DNA from: Frigoriflavimonas asaccharolytica
GTDB taxonomy: Bacteria; Bacteroidota; Bacteroidia; Flavobacteriales; Weeksellaceae
Assembly: GCF_013294015.1 (NCBI RefSeq)
Contig: NZ_JABSNO010000005.1
Coordinates: 1-64,000 of the forward strand
DNA length: 64,000 nt
Direction of reading: 5' to 3'
A model generated the notes under the pieces. The model made no database searches. It saw only the letters and a program-made list of their open reading frames with translations, and was not told where the DNA came from. Within the stretch, counting starts at the first letter, position 1. Each line of letters opens with the position of its first letter. Below are positions 62,215-64,000 of the stretch, piece by piece. Made by a program: the position numbers and the translations under genes.

Positions 62215-63786
62215 TTATCTCGCGATATTTACAGATCTTGTTTCTCTAATTACTGTAATTCTCACTTGACCAGGATAAGTCATTTCATTTTGAATTTTCT
62301 CTGAAATATCATAAGATAGCTGTGCAGCAACGGCATCGTTCACTTTTCCACTTTCTACCATTACGCGTAATTCTCTTCCTGCTTGGATTGCATAAGCGCT
62401 AGAAACGCCTTCAAAACTCATAGCTGTGGATTCTAAATCTTTTAATCTTTGAATGTAAGATTCTAGAACTTGTCTTCTAGCTCCTGGTCTTGCACCAGAA
62501 ATTCCATCTGCTACTTGAATGATTGGGGACAAAAGTGAAGTCATTTCGATCTCGTCATGATGCGCACCAATTGCATTTACAACTTCTTTATTTTCTCCAT
62601 ATTTTTCTGCCCATTGCATCCCTAAAAGTGCATGCGGTAGTTCAGATTCCTCTTCTGGTACTTTTCCAATATCATGTAAAAGACCAGCTCTTTTCGCTAA
62701 TTTCACATTCAATCCTAATTCTGCAGCCATTGTAGCAGCTATATTCGCAACTTCTCTAGAGTGTTGCAAAAGATTTTGACCGTAAGAAGATCTGTATTTC
62801 ATTCTACCAATCACCTTCACCAATTCAGGATGTACTCCGTGAATTCCTAGATCTATAACGGTTCTTTTCCCTACCTCAATTATTTCTTCGTCTATAGATT
62901 TTCTTGTTTTTTCTACAACTTCTTCAATTCTCGCTGGGTGAATTCTACCATCTGTAACCAATCTGTGTAAAGATAATCTCGCAATTTCCCTCCTCACAGG
63001 ATCAAAACAAGAGAGCAAAATAGCTTCTGGTGTATCATCTACTATTATTTCTACTCCTGTTGCAGCTTCTAAAGCACGGATGTTTCTACCCTCTCTACCG
63101 ATTATTCTTCCTTTAACATCATCAGACTCAATATTAAAAACGGATACCGAATTTTCTATTGCTTGCTCTGTACCAATTCTTTGTATGGTTTGTATCACAA
63201 TTTTTTTCGCTTCTGTTTTGGCGTTCAATTGTGCTTCTTCCATTATATTTTGCACGTGAGCTTGCGCCTTGGTTTTTGCTTCAGCTTTTAGCGCATCTAC
63301 CAATTCCGCTTTTGCTTCTTCGGCTGTAAAGTTGGCTACCTTTTCTAAAATTCCTACTTTTTGAGCAATTACAGCATCAAGATCTGTATTCTTTTTATCG
63401 ATAATTTCTTGCTTTCTACTGTAGTCTTCAACTTGTTTTTCTAAGTTAGTCTCAAGCTTTTTTGTTCTGCTTAATTCGTCGTTTAGTTTTTGTTCTTTGT
63501 CCTTTGTACGTTTTTCTATATCTGCAATCTTTTTTTCTCTTAATTGCACATCTTCGTCATGCAAAGATTTTAATTCTAAAAATTTTTCTTTCGCTTGCAA
63601 TTGTTTGTCCTTTCTTACAGATTCTGCTTCTATTTTTGCTTTATCTAGTAGATTATCTGCATTTTTCTTTGCATCTTTTATGATGTATTTTGCTTTAGAA
63701 TTAAGACCACTTCGAGAAAACATCAATCCTGCGACACCTCCAATTATCAAGCAAATAATGCTAATTATTATTCCTATACTATTCAT
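62215..63786 (-). CDS. rny: ribonuclease Y
   Basis: RNase Y is a membrane-anchored endoribonuclease that starts mRNA decay. From ATG 63786 the protein opens with a transmembrane helix ([20 protein letters not shown]), then a long coiled coil (about residues 30-200), a KH domain with [18 protein letters not shown], and the HD domain with [12 protein letters not shown]. It ends [16 protein letters not shown]. The in-frame extension to 63840 would add 18 residues before the membrane helix and was not used. The 523-aa length is normal. Confidence 0.96.
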   Translation of the reverse strand: MNSIGIIISIICLIIGGVAGLMFSRSGLNSKAKYIIKDAKKNADNLLDKAKIEAESVRKDKQLQAKEKFLELKSLHDEDVQLREKKIADIEKRTKDKEQKLNDELSRTKKLETNLEKQVEDYSRKQEIIDKKNTDLDAVIAQKVGILEKVANFTAEEAKAELVDALKAEAKTKAQAHVQNIMEEAQLNAKTEAKKIVIQTIQRIGTEQAIENSVSVFNIESDDVKGRIIGREGRNIRALEAATGVEIIVDDTPEAILLSCFDPVRREIARLSLHRLVTDGRIHPARIEEVVEKTRKSIDEEIIEVGKRTVIDLGIHGVHPELVKVIGRMKYRSSYGQNLLQHSREVANIAATMAAELGLNVKLAKRAGLLHDIGKVPEEESELPHALLGMQWAEKYGENKEVVNAIGAHHDEIEMTSLLSPIIQVADGISGARPGARRQVLESYIQRLKDLESTAMSFEGVSSAYAIQAGRELRVMVESGKVNDAVAAQLSYDISEKIQNEMTYPGQVRITVIRETRSVNIAR

Positions 63787-64000
63787 ATATGTTGAGTTTA
63801 ATTTAATTATTTTAAAATAAAAAAACCTACAATAATCCAATGATATAGAGTAAACCCCGAATCAACACGTTTTGGACTGATTTCTTTGGTCTGTAATCCG
63901 AGCAAATCGGCGCGCCATTCCATAGACTTTTGTCCGGTTATAGTAATAATGTTGAGTTCACCTGTAATGTGTTAGAATTATTGTAGGCAATGTTTTCGGA
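63787..64000. other. region upstream of rny; no gene called
   Basis: Two short open frames enter from the right edge on the reverse strand: one reads SENIAYNNSNTLQVNSTLLL and stops, another ends GELNIITITGQKSMEWRADL followed by 33 more codons. Neither matches a family I know, and the usual neighbour zapA is not seen. I cannot tell whether either is the end of a real gene. Confidence 0.4.

Noticed and set aside
63787-64000. zapA or another cell-division gene upstream of rny
   Set aside because: The frames that enter from the edge do not show ZapA motifs and are too short to name.

Overview
The window reads as chromosome of a Bacteroidota bacterium, most likely a flavobacterium of the Chryseobacterium/Weeksellaceae type. 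The evidence is the low G+C content, the promoter form TTG-N17-21-TAnnTTTG in front of many genes, a secreted subtilase with a type IX secretion tail, and flavobacterial housekeeping genes such as yidD-lgt, rny and a purine operon. No rRNA or tRNA gene was recognised.

Layout. (1) 1-350 is the start of an IS1182-like transposase cut by the window edge. (2) 438-10740 is a one-directional array of single-gene units: unknown proteins, a DUF262/HNH protein, an Mrr-like nuclease, a DUF6624 protein, a NERD protein, lipoproteins and a membrane protein. Imperfect palindromes of about 70-150 bp separate most of them. (3) 10775-20548 is ordinary chromosome: a GRDP-like/Cys-rich pair, a cyanophycin cluster (cphA diverging from cphB and an isoaspartyl peptidase), hisS and a short ssb. 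(4) 20795-24440 is a second array of the same kind: a Vat/CatB-like acetyltransferase, a HEAT protein, a zinc-ribbon protein and two decayed genes. A consensus promoter stands directly before its first unit. (5) 24718-64000 is mainly core metabolism and information processing: galE, a sugar aminotransferase, subtilase, ppc, a DEAD-box helicase, a UbiB-family kinase, purM-purN-purH-purD and guaA, metG, dnaA, rarA, yidD-lgt, topoisomerase IB, mscL, a serA-like dehydrogenase, idi, gcvT, kbp and rny.

The main discovery candidate is the pair of arrays. In most units the bases just after the upstream GTT boundary are the reverse complement of the bases that end in AAC (or a one-base variant) just after that unit's own gene. 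This is the arrangement expected of integron gene cassettes, where the two halves of one attC site join in the circular cassette. The boundaries match G|TT and AAC, but the cores are longer than, and differ from, the classical RYYYAAC/GTTRRRY. No integrase lies in the window. I therefore propose an integrase-less, integron-like cassette array with unusual attC-like sites; this is inference from sequence only.

Other notable points: several array genes carry an early nonsense codon or a lost start; a 22-codon gene has its own promoter and terminator; Lgt carries an extra N-terminal domain; short tandem repeats sit directly upstream of several start codons; and a set of promoters lies so close to the start codon that the mRNAs are probably leaderless.
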